A stretch of DNA of 64,000 nt from an uncultured Eudoraea sp. Lineage in GTDB: Bacteria; Bacteroidota; Bacteroidia; Flavobacteriales; Flavobacteriaceae. Below the pieces are notes generated by a model that was not told the DNA's origin, did not search any database, and saw nothing but the letters and a program-made list of their open reading frames with translations. The stretch covers positions 62,001 to 126,000 of the forward strand of contig NZ_CANLGX010000003.1 of the NCBI RefSeq assembly GCF_947490415.1, in the 5' to 3' direction. This document shows, piece after piece, positions 63,291 to 64,000 of this stretch. The position numbers and the translations under genes were made by a program. The number at the start of each line of letters is the position of its first letter. Within the stretch, counting starts at the first letter, position 1.

Positions 63291-64000
63291 CTACTTTCCA
63301 TACCATCGGAAATAATACCAGGCGGCGATACCACCTATAAAGGAAAATAGAGCCAACATCCAAAATACATGCTGATGACCAACTTCACCTGGCGAATTCT
63401 CTAAGAGAAATCCCATGGCGGGTCCTGCGAATATATCCGGCGTATAGCCTATGAGCGAAATAAGCCCAACAGCGGTCCCTGTAAGTACCAAAGGAATCTG
63501 ACCCCTCTCCATCACTGCGAAGTACAGAGAACGTGCGGCGTACACTCCGGTCGCCACGACCAAAATAGATACAAAAAACAATATTGTGGACGAATCTGAG
63601 ATAATACCAGTAGCGAACAATAATGCCCCGAGGAATGAAACTACAAAACTAACGACCAACCAGTAGGTAGTTTCTGTGCGGTCTGCCAATACCCCAATGA
63701 GCACCCCAATGACTGGGCGAATAAATAACAAAAAAGTGCCTACCTGGGCCGATTGCACCTGGTCATACAGCATTACGTCCCGGGCATAGAGTGAAAACAC
63801 ATCTGTGATTTTGTAACCTACATAGGCACATAAAATAATGATCATTAGTAACCACACGGAAGGTAAACGCAGCACCTCTTTTATTTGCGATATCGTTATT
63901 TTTTCCAGGATGATCTCTTTTTCTGCTTTGGGGTCCATTTTCAAAAAGAACCAAACCAAAAGGCCTACGATAACAACGATACCTGAGGATACCAGTATCA
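63291..64000 (-). CDS. MFS transporter, C-terminal part (truncated by the window edge)
   Basis: About 235 residues of a major facilitator; the frame stays open to base 64000, so the N-terminal half lies outside. Six or seven hydrophobic helices follow a cytoplasmic loop (KMDPKAEKEIILEKITISQI). RPVIGVLIGVLADRTETTYW looks like the second-half MFS loop motif. The substrate is unknown; its position upstream of the arylsulfatase suggests uptake or export linked to that block. Confidence 0.88.
   Translation of the reverse strand, partial: ILVSSGIVVIVGLLVWFFLKMDPKAEKEIILEKITISQIKEVLRLPSVWLLMIIILCAYVGYKITDVFSLYARDVMLYDQVQSAQVGTFLLFIRPVIGVLIGVLADRTETTYWLVVSFVVSFLGALLFATGIISDSSTILFFVSILVVATGVYAARSLYFAVMERGQIPLVLTGTAVGLISLIGYTPDIFAGPAMGFLLENSPGEVGHQHVFWMLALFSFIGGIAAWYYFRWYGK

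Overview
The window looks like a chromosomal segment of a marine-type member of the Flavobacteriaceae (Bacteroidota). I base this on the gene families (DUF2452, DUF2805, a Lacal_2735-type small protein, DUF6090, an LptG/LolA/FtsK/RibB cluster), AT-rich coding, Bacteroidota promoters of the form TTG-N17..23-TAnnTTTG in place of clear Shine-Dalgarno sites, and many lipoproteins with a short lipobox. I see no rRNA operon and no CRISPR array. One tRNA-Ser(UGA) is present.

Region 1 (1-23.8 kb) is ordinary core genome. It holds small conserved flavobacterial proteins, tRNA-Ser, a TSUP permease, a nitroreductase and a DegT-type aminotransferase. A minus-strand operon follows (ftsK, lolA-like, lptG-like, ribB with a degenerate RibA domain), then dgkA-tpx, a methionine gamma-lyase/NhaC/Lrp neighbourhood, lpdA, an acyltransferase, an FMN reductase, tilS-dsbD and a penicillin-acylase family protein.

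Region 2 (23.85-38.6 kb) is comM (Mg-chelatase-like AAA+ protein) cut in two by a 13,212-bp integrative element. Removing 24689-37900 at a shared GA dinucleotide restores a single 511-codon comM frame. The element has a large serine recombinase just inside its left end, and its two ends form an imperfect inverted repeat around GA, as expected of a serine-integrase attP. Its cargo is two TSP3-repeat lipoproteins with exchanged C-terminal domains, another lipoprotein, a duplicated 78-aa gene, a DUF6090 protein and a YbjQ-like protein. A second, small serine recombinase follows. At the right end lies a compact minus-strand operon of very small proteins, including a winged-helix protein, two related 53/54-aa proteins and a possible PD-(D/E)XK-type nuclease.

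Region 3 (38.6-64 kb) is accessory. It carries a SnoaL-like protein, a zinc protease-like lipoprotein, a CPBP protease, an AraC regulator, two DUF6090 proteins, DUF418, a DUF885-like lipoprotein, an alditol-oxidase-like flavoprotein and DUF4440. A minus-strand block follows, with an MFS transporter, an arylsulfatase and five tandem DUF1254/DUF1214 lipoproteins plus a 3' relic of a sixth. The intergenic spaces contain a repeat family that copies the last codons of comM and its downstream flank. It occurs as single copies and as a 5 x 174-bp tandem array. They also contain decayed pieces of comM around the same site that the integrase uses. This comM-derived punctuation of an island, combined with a serine-recombinase element sitting in comM itself, is the most unusual structure here. 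It recalls accretion islands such as SCC, but the mechanism is inference.
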